Source: Sedimentisphaerales bacterium | GTDB taxonomy: Bacteria > Planctomycetota > Phycisphaerae > Sedimentisphaerales > Anaerobacaceae | Reading direction: 5' to 3' | DNA: 64,000 bases | Assembly (NCBI GenBank): GCA_016935195.1 | Contig: JAFGRL010000089.1 | Span: 25,082 to 89,081 of the forward strand | Part shown: positions 56,086 to 64,000 of the stretch, in pieces | How the letters are laid out: the number at the start of each line of letters is the position of its first letter | Position numbering within the stretch: position 1 is the stretch's first letter | The notes under the pieces: generated by a model | The model's database searches: none | Seen by the model: the letters and a program-made list of their open reading frames with translations, nothing else | Told to the model about the DNA's origin: nothing | Translations under genes and position numbers: made by a program

Positions 56086-56532
56086 ATGCTTAATTTTGAG
56101 ATAACTTCGGTAGCTGGAAAAAGCAGGTCGCCTAAACGGATTGGAAGGGGCCGGGGTAGTGGGCATGGCAAAACCTGTGGGCGCGGCCACAAAGGCAGCG
56201 GAAGCAGGGCTGGCTCGAGGTCCTTAACATTATACGAAGGCGGTCAGATGCCCTTGTTTCGACGTCTGCCAAAACGGGGCTTTAGTAACTACAGATTCGC
56301 AACTCACTATGAGATTATCAATGTTTGTCAGCTTGAAAGGTTTGACGAAGGAGCTGTTGTGGACGCTGAGCAATTACACAGTGCCGGGCTGGTTGACAGC
56401 ACAAAAAGCCGGGTAAAGGTGCTTGGTGACGGTGAGCTTACAAAAAAATTACAGGTTTGGGCTCATAAATTCAGTAAAAACGCCGAGCACAAAATTATGG
56501 CTTGTGGAGGTAAGGCAGAGGTTATACAGTAG
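56086..56532 (+). CDS. rplO: Ribosomal protein L15
   Basis: This 148-aa late-assembly protein begins with the Gly/Arg-rich RIGRGRGSGHGKTCGRGHKGSGSRAG and continues with YEGGQMPLFRRLPKRGFSNY. It is separated from rpsE by 133 bp with no L30 gene and is followed by secY. Confidence 0.95.
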   Translation: MLNFEITSVAGKSRSPKRIGRGRGSGHGKTCGRGHKGSGSRAGSRSLTLYEGGQMPLFRRLPKRGFSNYRFATHYEIINVCQLERFDEGAVVDAEQLHSAGLVDSTKSRVKVLGDGELTKKLQVWAHKFSKNAEHKIMACGGKAEVIQ

Positions 56533-56610
56533 CTCAACTTGAGCAAAACTCGGAATGTGCTTTGGCTCAAGAAAACAGTGATTTATGGTTTGTGAAAGGT
56601 TAGGTTTTAG

Positions 56611-57966
56611 ATGTTAGCAGCGGTTGTTAACATATTTAAAGTAAGCGATCTGCGCAACAAAATTTTATTTACGATTGCTCTGCTGGCTATATACAGGATT
56701 GGTTTTCATATCCCAAATCCTTGTTTTGACCAGGATAAGATAAAAAGCGCTGTGGCAACCAGGGATACCGAAAGCGCCCTTGGCAGAGCCGCTGAAATGA
56801 TGCAGATATTTACCGGCGGAACGCTTAGCAGAAGCAGCTTATTTGGCTTGGGAATTATGCCTTATATAACCTCATCTATTATTCTGATGCTGCTGGGTGA
56901 GGTTATACCGGCCTTGAAAAAATTACGACAGGAAGGTCAGACTGGACACAAAAAAATACAGGAATATACCCGTTATCTTACGGTCTTCGTCTGTCTTATA
57001 CAGGGTATGATGTATATGAGAGTATTGGGCCAATTCACCTATGCCGGTATGCATACCAGGGCAATTTTCATGGGTATTGCCGGTATGACAGCCGGCACTG
57101 TCTTTCTTATGTGGCTTGGTGAGCAGATAGATGAATACGGCATAGGAAATGGAATCAGCTTGATAATTATGGCCGGTATTGTCGCTCGAATGCCCTGGGC
57201 AATCAGCACATTGTTGGAAAATGTTGACTTCAGTGTTGCTGCTCCACCTGGAACTGTAGGGCCCGCGAAAATATTGTTTTTGCTTGTGGCCTTTATATCA
57301 GTTGTGGCCGGTGCCATATTAATAACCCAGGGTCAGCGGCGAATCCCAATCCAGCAGGCAAAGCAAATGCGTGGACACCGTATGTACGGTGGCCAAAGGC
57401 ACTACCTGCCGCTTAGAGTCAATCATGGAGGCGTTATGCCGATAATTTTTGCATCCAGCTTTATGATTTTCCCACCGATATTAATCGGCCAGATTGCAAA
57501 AATAGGTACCCTCGGCGACTCAGCATTTTTGCAAACTCTCCAGGGCGCTTTGGGATATCGGGCTTATACATACAATGTGCTCTACATAGTATTGATATTT
57601 CTCTTTACGTATTTCTGGGTAACCGTGCAGTTTCAGCCTAAGGAGATGGCCAAAAATTTACGCGACTCGGGCAGCTTTATACCGGGCCTTCGACCCGGTA
57701 GGAGAACCGCTGAATATCTGGAGACCGTTATGGCTCGTGTAACCTATTTTGGTGCTGCCTTTCTGGCTATAATTGCTGTTGTGCCCTCGTTGGTATCGAT
57801 ACTGTTAGGGATTGATTGGCGTGTGGCAACTTTCCTCGGCGGTACAGGCCTGTTAATAGTCGTTAGCGTATCGCTCGATTTGGTTCAGAAAATTGAGGCC
57901 AATCTTCTGATGCGCAGCTACGACGGTTTTAGTAAAAGCGGAAGAATTAAAGGAGCGTATGCATGA
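56611..57966 (+). CDS. secY: Preprotein translocase subunit SecY
   Basis: This 451-aa channel-forming membrane protein has about ten predicted transmembrane segments. Landmarks are RNKILFTIALLAIYRIGFHIP at the start, FSRSSLFGLGIMPYI-type plug-region sequence (here LSRSSLFGLGIMPYITSSI), GQRRIPIQQAKQMRG and the cytosolic loop PKEMAKNLRDSGSFIPGLRPG. Its stop overlaps the adk start by 4 bp. Confidence 0.97.
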   Translation: MLAAVVNIFKVSDLRNKILFTIALLAIYRIGFHIPNPCFDQDKIKSAVATRDTESALGRAAEMMQIFTGGTLSRSSLFGLGIMPYITSSIILMLLGEVIPALKKLRQEGQTGHKKIQEYTRYLTVFVCLIQGMMYMRVLGQFTYAGMHTRAIFMGIAGMTAGTVFLMWLGEQIDEYGIGNGISLIIMAGIVARMPWAISTLLENVDFSVAAPPGTVGPAKILFLLVAFISVVAGAILITQGQRRIPIQQAKQMRGHRMYGGQRHYLPLRVNHGGVMPIIFASSFMIFPPILIGQIAKIGTLGDSAFLQTLQGALGYRAYTYNVLYIVLIFLFTYFWVTVQFQPKEMAKNLRDSGSFIPGLRPGRRTAEYLETVMARVTYFGAAFLAIIAVVPSLVSILLGIDWRVATFLGGTGLLIVVSVSLDLVQKIEANLLMRSYDGFSKSGRIKGAYA

Positions 57967-58631
57967 GAGTGGTTCTGTTGGGCGCACCCGGTGCCGGAAA
58001 AGGGACCCAGTGCAAAAACATAATTCAAAAGTATGATTTGGTTCATTTGTCAAGTGGCGATATTCTCCGGCAGCACAGGGAAAAAGGCACCCAACTGGCG
58101 AATAAGGCCAAGGATTATATGGATTCTGGAGCGCTGGTCCCGGATGAGCTGATTGTGGAGATGATGCTCTCTGCTATAAACGAAGCACCTAAAGCTGGCT
58201 TTGTACTCGATGGCTTCCCGAGAACGGTTAATCAGGCTGTGGAACTCGATGAAGCTCTGGCTGCCACCGGAGAAAAGGTGGATATTGTTCTGAACTTAAC
58301 AGTCCATGAACAAGTGATAATCGAAAGGCTTAGTGGCAGAAGGAGTTGTCCCAAATGTGGAGCTGTCTATCACGTTGTTAATCTTAAGCCAAAGGTCGAC
58401 AACTTATGTGATAACGACGGCACAGAATTAATACAACGACCTGACGACAATCCTGATGTAGTAAAAAACAGACTAAGAACTTATCACCGGCAGAGTAAAC
58501 CTGTGGTTGACTACTATAAGAGCCGACAAACTGAAATACAGTTTTACGAATTTAATGCTAATGAAGCTGCTGAGAAAGTCAGAGATTCTTTGTTTGAAAA
58601 ACTCGACGCTCTGGTTTCGGTACAAAATTGA
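57963..58631 (+). CDS. adk: Adenylate kinase
   Basis: This 222-aa enzyme interconverts ATP plus AMP and two ADP. It shows the P-loop GAPGAGKGTQ (residues about 7-16), the AMP-binding HLSSGDILR and GFPRTVNQA, and an LID domain with a zinc set CPKC...C-x2-D (SCPKCGAVYHV; LCDNDG). The long-type, zinc-containing form is typical of many bacteria. The ATG overlaps the end of secY, the conserved secY-adk-map order. Confidence 0.97.
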   Translation: MRVVLLGAPGAGKGTQCKNIIQKYDLVHLSSGDILRQHREKGTQLANKAKDYMDSGALVPDELIVEMMLSAINEAPKAGFVLDGFPRTVNQAVELDEALAATGEKVDIVLNLTVHEQVIIERLSGRRSCPKCGAVYHVVNLKPKVDNLCDNDGTELIQRPDDNPDVVKNRLRTYHRQSKPVVDYYKSRQTEIQFYEFNANEAAEKVRDSLFEKLDALVSVQN

Positions 58632-58659
58632 TATTTTGGAGTCTTGTTAGTTTAGGCAA

Positions 58660-59439
58660 ATGGCAATAACGCTTCGCAGTCAAAGAGAAATTGGAATCAT
58701 GCGTCGAGCCGGTGCTGTTGTAGCAGATGTTCTTTCAAAATTACAAGAGGTTGCAGAGCCTGGAATATCTACTGCCCAGCTAAACAGTGTTGCTTTACAG
58801 GTGACTGCTGAGTCTGGAGCAGAGGTGTTGTTCAAAGGAGTTAGAAACCCTTCAGCGGACTTTGCTTTTCCAGGTGCGGTATGTGCATCAATAAATGAGC
58901 AGGTGGTCCATGGAATTCCTTCAGAGAAGGTAAAGCTAAAAGACGGTGATATCCTGAGCATAGACTTCGGCGCACGACTTGATGGGTATTGCGGGGATGC
59001 CGCTGTTACTTTTGGCATAGGTCAGATTTCAGATGAAAAACAAAGGCTTATAGAAGTAACCAAAAAGGCCCTTGACATAGCGATAACAAATGCTGCGCCC
59101 GATGTTAAGTGGAGCCAAATCGCTAAGAAGATGCAGGACTTTGCTGAGTCTTCCGGTTTTTCAGTAGTCAAAGATTTCGTTGGGCACGGTATAGGACGAA
59201 AGATGCACGAGGAGCCCAAGGTGCCTAACTTTGTCAGTGACGAGCTGTTGACTAACGATATTATTCTTGCCGAAGGGATGGTTATTGCAGTTGAGCCGAT
59301 GATTAATGCAGGCAATAGTGCTGTTCGAACGCTCAATGACCACTGGACCGTGGTTACAAAGGACGGTAAATGCTCAGCACATTTTGAGCATACAATTGCT
59401 ATAACTAACAGAGGCCGTGAGGTATTAACGGCCAAATAG
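58660..59439 (+). CDS. map: Methionine aminopeptidase, type I
   Basis: This 259-aa metalloprotease removes initiator methionine. The five metal ligands are visible in DFGARLDGYCGDAAVTF (two Asp), VGHGIGRKMHEEP (His), VEPMINAG (Glu) and SAHFEHTIAI (Glu). The length is normal for type Ia. It precedes infA as in many bacteria. Confidence 0.97.
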   Translation: MAITLRSQREIGIMRRAGAVVADVLSKLQEVAEPGISTAQLNSVALQVTAESGAEVLFKGVRNPSADFAFPGAVCASINEQVVHGIPSEKVKLKDGDILSIDFGARLDGYCGDAAVTFGIGQISDEKQRLIEVTKKALDIAITNAAPDVKWSQIAKKMQDFAESSGFSVVKDFVGHGIGRKMHEEPKVPNFVSDELLTNDIILAEGMVIAVEPMINAGNSAVRTLNDHWTVVTKDGKCSAHFEHTIAITNRGREVLTAK

Positions 59440-59499
59440 CTTTCATCGGCAATGCTAATAGCCATAGACTATTGTTTGCTAAAAGGCCGAATGCTGCTT

Positions 59500-59715
59500 A
59501 TGGCAAAGAAGGATATAATAAAACTGGATGCAAAGGTAATAGAGGCTTTACCTAACGCAATGTTTAAGTTAGAATTGGAAAGTGGGCACCAGATTTTAGG
59601 GCATGTTTCCGGCAAAATGAGAATGCATTTCATTCGCATTTTGCCGGGTGATACCGTTGTTGTAGAAATGTCACCCTATGATTTAAACCGGGGCCGAATT
59701 GTTCTGCGTCGGTAA
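59500..59715 (+). CDS. infA: Translation initiation factor IF-1
   Basis: This 71-aa OB-fold factor binds the ribosomal A site at initiation. It shows [42 protein letters not shown] and [16 protein letters not shown]. The ATG at 59500 gives the family length; the extension from 59452 is rejected. Confidence 0.96.
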   Translation: MAKKDIIKLDAKVIEALPNAMFKLELESGHQILGHVSGKMRMHFIRILPGDTVVVEMSPYDLNRGRIVLRR

Positions 59716-59747
59716 AAATAATAAGTTTTGGAAATAAGTCAGTTACA

Positions 59748-59861
59748 ATGAAGGTTAGAAGCTCTGTAAAGCGAATATGTGAAAACTGCAAGATTGTTCG
59801 CCGAAAAGGCGTTGTGCGCGTAATTTGCACCAACCCAAGGCATAAACAAAGGCAGGGTTGA
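59748..59861 (+). CDS. rpmJ: Ribosomal protein L36
   Basis: This is a 37-aa zinc protein, [20 protein letters not shown] to KQRQG. The ligands Cys11, Cys14, Cys27 and His32 are all present. It lies between infA and rpsM, the canonical place. Confidence 0.95.
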   Translation: MKVRSSVKRICENCKIVRRKGVVRVICTNPRHKQRQG

Positions 59862-59938
59862 AGAATTAAGCGCTGACCGTTTTATTGACGCTGTAGATAT
59901 CTTGATTAGTCAGTAATGTAACTTAAGCAGGAGTAAAG

Positions 59939-60322
59939 ATGCCGCGTTTAGTTGGAGTTGATATTCCCAACGATAAATCCATTTGGATTGCGTTGACCTA
60001 TATTTTCGGCATAGGCAGGCATACGTCCGAACAGATTCTCAAAGAGGCAAAGGTCGAGAAAAATCGTCAGGCCAACAAATTGTCTGAGGACGAACTTAGT
60101 AGAATAACACAGGTCATCGATCGAAATTACATCGTTGGAGGTCAGCTTCGCAGACAGGTTTCACAAAATATTGCCCGGCTGCGCGACATTGTCTGTTACA
60201 GAGGTATGAGACATAGAAAAGGCTTACCTGTTCGAGGCCAAAATACTCAAAGTAATGCCAGAACAAGAAAAGGCCCAAGAAAAACCGTTGCTGGCAAAAA
60301 GGGATTGAAAGAAAAACGATAA
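59939..60322 (+). CDS. rpsM: Ribosomal protein S13
   Basis: This 127-aa 30S head protein bridges the subunits and contacts P-site tRNA. It shows [26 protein letters not shown], the loop [22 protein letters not shown] and the basic tail [13 protein letters not shown]. It opens the alpha-operon segment. Confidence 0.97.
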   Translation: MPRLVGVDIPNDKSIWIALTYIFGIGRHTSEQILKEAKVEKNRQANKLSEDELSRITQVIDRNYIVGGQLRRQVSQNIARLRDIVCYRGMRHRKGLPVRGQNTQSNARTRKGPRKTVAGKKGLKEKR

Positions 60323-60381
60323 TTCAAGTTTACAGGCATAACTTTTATGTGCCTTGTTAGTCTTTGGGTGTTATTAAAATA

Positions 60382-60762
60382 ATGGCAAAGTCAACAAAAC
60401 GCAAAGCAAGAAAAAATGTAGCTAAGGCCGTTGTCCATATAAAGGCGACGTTTAACAATACACTGATAACTATTACGGACACAGATGGTAATACCCTCTG
60501 CTCAGGTTCGTCTGGCTGTGTCGGCTTTAAGGGCTCTCGCAAGAGCACCCCTTTTGCCGCTCAGCAGGCCGCCCAGCGTTGTGCAAATACGGCTATGCGT
60601 AATGGTGTACGCGAGGTTGAGATAAGAATCAAAGGTCCGGGCTCAGGCCGGGAGGCGGCAATCTCGGCCCTGCAGCAAGCCGGTTTGCGGATTGCTTCTA
60701 TAGAGGATGTGACTCCGCTGCCGCATAACGGCTGCAGGCCGCCGAAGCGCAGACGGGTATAA
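60382..60762 (+). CDS. rpsK: Ribosomal protein S11
   Basis: This 126-aa platform protein shows [37 protein letters not shown] and the end [18 protein letters not shown]. The ATG at 60382 begins [11 protein letters not shown]; the GTG-type extension from 60364 is not preferred. Confidence 0.97.
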   Translation: MAKSTKRKARKNVAKAVVHIKATFNNTLITITDTDGNTLCSGSSGCVGFKGSRKSTPFAAQQAAQRCANTAMRNGVREVEIRIKGPGSGREAAISALQQAGLRIASIEDVTPLPHNGCRPPKRRRV

Positions 60763-60858
60763 AGCAGAATCTGTCGACATTGCTTTGTAACTGCTCTGCA
60801 GGTATTGGATTTATCGAACAGGATATTTGGAAAGGTTTATAGGAGACAAACAGAGACT

Positions 60859-61491
60859 ATGGGGCGCTATTTAGGGTCATCTTGTAAATGCTGTCGCAGA
60901 GAAGGAATAAAGCTTATGCTAAAAGGCATTCGCTGCGAAACTGCAAAATGTCCGGTCGAAAAAAGACAACGCGGCCTGGCTCCTGGTATGCACGGCTGGA
61001 GGAGGAGCAGGACCAGTGAATACGCAGTTCGACTACGCGAAAAACAAAAAGTCAAAAGATACTATGGGCTTTTTGAGAAGCAGTTTATGCGTTATTTTCA
61101 CAAGGCAGAGCGAACTAAAGGAAACACGGGAGAAATTCTGCTGCAGGTGCTGGAAAGACGGCTGGATAATGTTACATACAAGCTGAATTTTGCTCCCTCA
61201 CGTAAAGCTGCCAGACAATTGATATCACATGGTCACATTTATGTCAATGGCCATAAGGTTGATACGCCCGATTACACTGTCACCATCGGTGATAAAATCA
61301 CCGTTAAGGATTCTAAAAAAAGTCTCGAAAAGGTCAAGCAGCAGCTGGAAAGTAACCCCAACTACAGCACACAGAGCTGGCTGCAGATGGATCGCACTAA
61401 ACAGCTTGTCACAATTGTCGCTTTACCCGGTCGCGATGATGTACAGATCCCGGTCGAGGAACAGTTAATCGTGGAGTTTTGTTCCAGATAG
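60859..61491 (+). CDS. rpsD: Ribosomal protein S4, zinc-binding form
   Basis: This 210-aa primary assembler of the 30S body has a zinc set C-x2-C-x13-C-x4-C at Cys9, Cys12, Cys26 and Cys31, preceded by MGRYLGSS. The S4 RNA-binding motif follows (LERRLDNVTYKLNFAPSRKAARQLISHGHIYVNG). AGGAG lies upstream of the ATG at 60859. A longer in-frame reading from 60805 is rejected. Confidence 0.96.
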   Translation: MGRYLGSSCKCCRREGIKLMLKGIRCETAKCPVEKRQRGLAPGMHGWRRSRTSEYAVRLREKQKVKRYYGLFEKQFMRYFHKAERTKGNTGEILLQVLERRLDNVTYKLNFAPSRKAARQLISHGHIYVNGHKVDTPDYTVTIGDKITVKDSKKSLEKVKQQLESNPNYSTQSWLQMDRTKQLVTIVALPGRDDVQIPVEEQLIVEFCSR

Positions 61492-61527
61492 TTACTGAGA
61501 AGTTTTTGGCTGGCATGGTTTTTTAGC

Positions 61528-61555
61528 TTGTCAACGAATCTTATGAAAATATAGT
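61528..61555 (+). promoter_or_regulatory. Candidate internal promoter before rpoA
   Basis: TTGTCA (61528-61533) and TATAGT (61550-61555) are 16 nt apart in the 116-bp rpsD-rpoA gap. It could add transcription of rpoA-rplQ. The match is moderate. Confidence 0.35.
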
Positions 61556-61607
61556 TCAGTTTTGGTTGATTATGTATTTGAAGAACAAATTAACATAGGA
61601 GGCTTAT

Positions 61608-62651
61608 ATGCGAGTTACCTGGCGAGGTTTAGAGCTGCCGACTCGTGTTGAACGCGACAAAACAATATCTACAGAGAAATACGGGCGGTTCGTTATTGAG
61701 CCTTTTGAGCGAGGCTTTGGAACTACTATTGGAAATAGCCTAAGACGTGTATTGCTTTCCTCGCTTCAAGGAAGTGCCGTAACCTCTATAAAGATAACAG
61801 GTGTCGACCATGAGTTTACTTCGATCCCCGGGGTGATGGAAGACGTTACAGATATTGTTCTCAATGTTAAAAGCCTCGTTGTTCGTCTTAATACGGACGA
61901 GGCAAAAACTATGAAAATCTCCGCGAATAAAGCTGGAACCGTAACCGCTGCTGATATAATTTCAGATCCGGCGATAGAGATTATAAACAAGGATGTGGTT
62001 TTAGCTACTTTAACAGAAGATGTAGATTTTGAAATGGAAATGGTGGTTGAAAATGGCCGAGGCTATATATCCTCTATTGAGCGCGAGGCTGCTGCAGACA
62101 GATTTGACCAGGAGCTGGGCTTAATATATGTTGATGCGATATATTCACCGGTTATAAGGGTCCGCTATTCTACAGAGGATACTCGTGTCGGCCAGCGAAC
62201 CAACTATGACAGGCTCATCCTCGAAATTTGGACCAATGGAATGATTACTCCGGAGATGTCTTTGGTTGAGGCTGCGAAGATATTACGCAAGCATATAAGC
62301 TCTTTCGTCCAGTACTTTGAGTTGGGTGAAGAAACAGTTGTTGAAGAAATAACCGAAGAAATACAGCCGGAGATTAGCAATGAAGAACTCGTCGAAAAAC
62401 TGAACACTCCAATTGCCGAACTGGAATTATCGGTAAGAGCGAACAATTGCCTCGAAGCGATTAAAGTCGAAACGGTACAACAGTTGGCAAAAATGACTGA
62501 GGCCGATTTGCTGAAAGTCCGAAGTTTTGGCAAGACAAGTTTACGTGAAATCAAGAGAAAACTTTCGGATATGGGCTTATCTTTAGGAACGACGGACATA
62601 AATGGTAATTACGATCTATCAAGCAATGACCCAGCTGCCGTTGCCCAATAA
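61608..62651 (+). CDS. rpoA: RNA polymerase alpha subunit
   Basis: This 347-aa protein has an N-terminal assembly domain (FVIEPFERGFGTTIGNSLRRVLLSSL; VTSIKITGVDHEFTSIPGVMEDV), an acidic linker around residues 240-265, and the C-terminal DNA/activator-binding domain (LELSVRANNCLEAIKVETVQQL; GKTSLREIKRKL). AGGAGG lies upstream of the ATG. Size and place before rplQ are canonical. Confidence 0.98.
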   Translation: MRVTWRGLELPTRVERDKTISTEKYGRFVIEPFERGFGTTIGNSLRRVLLSSLQGSAVTSIKITGVDHEFTSIPGVMEDVTDIVLNVKSLVVRLNTDEAKTMKISANKAGTVTAADIISDPAIEIINKDVVLATLTEDVDFEMEMVVENGRGYISSIEREAAADRFDQELGLIYVDAIYSPVIRVRYSTEDTRVGQRTNYDRLILEIWTNGMITPEMSLVEAAKILRKHISSFVQYFELGEETVVEEITEEIQPEISNEELVEKLNTPIAELELSVRANNCLEAIKVETVQQLAKMTEADLLKVRSFGKTSLREIKRKLSDMGLSLGTTDINGNYDLSSNDPAAVAQ

Positions 62652-62676
62652 TTCAAAAGAAGAAGGATAGAAATAT

Positions 62677-63126
62677 ATGCGCCACAGAATAGCAGGACGT
62701 CGACTTAGCCGGACCAGCGCACACCGTTTAGCTATGCGGCGCAACTTGGCTTGTGCTCTGTTCGAGCGTGAGACGATTTCAACAACCCTGCAAAAGGCTA
62801 AAGAGGTAAAAGCTTTTACCGAGAAACTGATTTCACTTGCCAAAAAAGGAACTCTTCCAGCCAGACGAAGGGCTATCGCTTTGCTGGGCAATAGGAATAT
62901 AATAAATTACGAGGATGGCAGGGCAGTCAAAAAAGGCACAATAATCGGCAAGTTGTTTAGCGAGATAGGACCAAGGTATCTCGACAGAGCAGGCGGCTAT
63001 ACAAGAATTATTCACCTGGCCCTGAAACGATTAGGTGACAACGGACAGCTCGTATTATTGCAGCTTGTTGGTCAGGAGCAGACTCAGAAAAAAAGTGATA
63101 AAAAGAGTTCGCGGGAAAAAACCTGA
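62677..63126 (+). CDS. rplQ: Ribosomal protein L17
   Basis: This 149-aa protein lies at the tunnel exit. It shows MRHRIAGRRLSRTSAHRLAMRRNLACAL, ISTTLQKAKEVKAFTEKLI and GPRYLDRAGGYTRIIHLALKRLGD. The lysine/serine-rich tail (TQKKSDKKSSREKT) is slightly longer than usual. It ends the ribosomal block. Confidence 0.96.
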   Translation: MRHRIAGRRLSRTSAHRLAMRRNLACALFERETISTTLQKAKEVKAFTEKLISLAKKGTLPARRRAIALLGNRNIINYEDGRAVKKGTIIGKLFSEIGPRYLDRAGGYTRIIHLALKRLGDNGQLVLLQLVGQEQTQKKSDKKSSREKT

Positions 63127-63204
63127 AACAGTCGGCCAAATCGGTAAACCATCAAAGGCAGACAACAAAGATTAGATACCTGCATATCGGAGTGTGAATT
63201 TTCT

Positions 63205-63624
63205 ATGAATATGGCTCAAAACTGTCTTTTTTGCAAGATAGCAGCCGGGCAGATCCCAGTTGTCAAGATTTTTGAGGACGAGGCTCTTCTTGGATTTTTG
63301 GATATTGGGCCGTTAAGTGATGGCCATACCTTAGTAATACCAAAGCAGCACTTCGAGAGACTACACGATTGTCCGGGCGAAGTTTTGGCAAATATCTGTC
63401 GGCGAATTGGTACAATAGCTAAGGCCGTTATATGTGCCGTGAACTGCGACGATTATAACGTTCTGTGCAATAATGGTCGGGCCGCAGGTCAGCTCATTAA
63501 CCATCTGCATTTCCATATCATCCCTCGTAAAACAGGCGATGGCCTTTTCAATAACTGGCCTGCATATAAATACAAAGAGGGAAGGTGTGAAGCCATCGCT
63601 GATGAAATCCGAAAGAATTTATAA
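63205..63624 (+). CDS. HIT-family nucleotide hydrolase/transferase
   Basis: This 139-aa protein has the histidine triad NHLHFHIIPRK near residues 110-120 and an N-terminal pair CLFCKIAAGQIP that may bind zinc. HIT proteins of this HinT-like type hydrolyse AMP-linked substrates such as adenosine phosphoramidates. The exact substrate is unknown. The start could also be Met3 (63211). It follows rplQ after 78 bp. Confidence 0.93.
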   Translation: MNMAQNCLFCKIAAGQIPVVKIFEDEALLGFLDIGPLSDGHTLVIPKQHFERLHDCPGEVLANICRRIGTIAKAVICAVNCDDYNVLCNNGRAAGQLINHLHFHIIPRKTGDGLFNNWPAYKYKEGRCEAIADEIRKNL

Positions 63625-63695
63625 TTCGGTTTGTATGTACTTGTATAAAGTTCTTTACCGCTGTATAATATTTTTTGCGGCTTTTGTGTATTTAT

Positions 63696-63769
63696 CGCGG
63701 GGTAGAGCAGTTTGGTAGCTCGTCGGGCCCATAACCCGGAGGTCGCAGGTTCGAATCCTGCCCCCGCTA
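63696..63769 (+). tRNA. Initiator tRNA-fMet (anticodon CAT)
   Basis: This is a 74-nt cloverleaf: acceptor CGCGGGG/CCCCGCT with an unpaired C1-T72 end, D-stem GAGC/GCTC, anticodon stem TCGGG/CCCGG and T-stem GCAGG/CCTGC with TTCGAAT. The missing 1-72 pair and the three consecutive G-C pairs (GGG/CCC) next to the anticodon loop are hallmarks of initiators. The loop reads CCCATAA, so position 33 (63729) is C where T is almost universal. Confidence 0.95.
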
Positions 63770-63772
63770 TTA

Positions 63773-63802
63773 AGACCTGGAGATAAACCCGGGTCTTTTT
63801 TT
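63773..63802 (+). terminator. Intrinsic terminator after the initiator tRNA
   Basis: AGACCTGG (63773-63780) pairs with CCGGGTCT (63789-63796) with one T-G wobble around an 8-nt loop and is followed by a run of Ts. It ends transcription of the tRNA and probably of the whole rightward block. Confidence 0.8.
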
Positions 63803-63805
63803 GTG

Positions 63806-64000
63806 TGCATTGAAACCACAGGGTATCTCTATCGACATCTGCTGGCCAGTTTTTACTGACCATGTAATCAAGGTAAACCCCTTGGGCAAATCTCTCTTCC
63901 ATATCTATGGCAGATAAGATATAACCCTCCACTATCTTGTTCTTTTTCATGCTGGATATTTTATCTTTAACTGGTCTAAATGGCAAAAATTTTCGCTGCA
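63806..64000 (-). CDS. Possible C-terminal part of a leftward gene (right edge)
   Basis: The minus-strand frame is open from the window edge and reads protein-like sequence, including MKKNKIVEGYILSAIDMEER and YLDYMVSKNWPADVDRD. It has no stop until it has run through the terminator and the tRNA gene, so the true 3' end is unclear. It may be a gene broken next to the tRNA or a chance frame. Confidence 0.25.

Noticed and set aside
63489..63800. Minus-strand frame containing GFEPATSGLWARRATKLLYPA over the initiator tRNA
   Set aside because: This is the translation of the antisense of a tRNA gene, a well-known annotation artefact; the tRNA explains the sequence.

Overview
The window most likely comes from a planctomycete of the Phycisphaerae/Sedimentisphaerales type. 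This is inferred from a secreted protein with a C-terminal PEP-CTERM sorting tail, several secreted or lipid-anchored HEAT-repeat proteins, an expansion of URO-D-fold proteins beside glycosidase-like genes, many starts with weak or no Shine-Dalgarno sequence, and a ribosomal gene block that lacks rpmD (L30) between rpsE and rplO. No 16S gene is present, so the assignment is not proven.

Region 1 (1-5818) is accessory or mixed. It holds a truncated exported protein at the left edge, a lipoprotein, ilvC, a PEP-CTERM protein and an FRG-domain protein. About 1.16 kb without a credible gene follows, packed with palindromes: a perfect 30-bp palindrome, a wobble-paired hairpin sharing its first bases, and a TGTGA-N6-TCACA site. 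Region 2 (5819-15189) is a divergent cluster. A URO-D-fold protein and a GHMP sugar kinase run leftward. A secreted propeller-like protein, two tandem paralogous exported proteins (barrel-like front, HEAT-repeat back) and a second URO-D-fold protein run rightward. It looks like an uncharacterised catabolic module for an unknown substrate.

Region 3 (15300-18587) is an SOS cassette: lexA, a DUF72 gene, umuD and umuC, behind a promoter overlapped by an inverted repeat that is a good candidate LexA operator. Region 4 (18960-28918) carries an HD-domain protein, a leftward housekeeping run (folP; amrS-pdxB with overlapping ends; galE-ROK kinase; a lipoprotein), then xerD and a large HEAT-repeat lipoprotein.

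Region 5 (29190-63769) is one rightward translation and transcription superblock bounded by tRNA genes: tRNA-Thr, tuf, rpmG, tRNA-Trp, secE, nusG, rplK, rplA, rplJ, rplL, rpoB, rpoC, rpsL, rpsG, fusA, then S10-spc-alpha (rpsJ to rplQ, with secY, adk, map and infA inside), a HIT protein, initiator tRNA and an intrinsic terminator. Notable oddities are an HTH-like domain fused to L22, a natural Arg88 in S12, a C at position 33 of the initiator tRNA, a three-copy inverted repeat between rpsG and fusA that can form alternative hairpins, and a roughly 430-nt leader before rpsJ.
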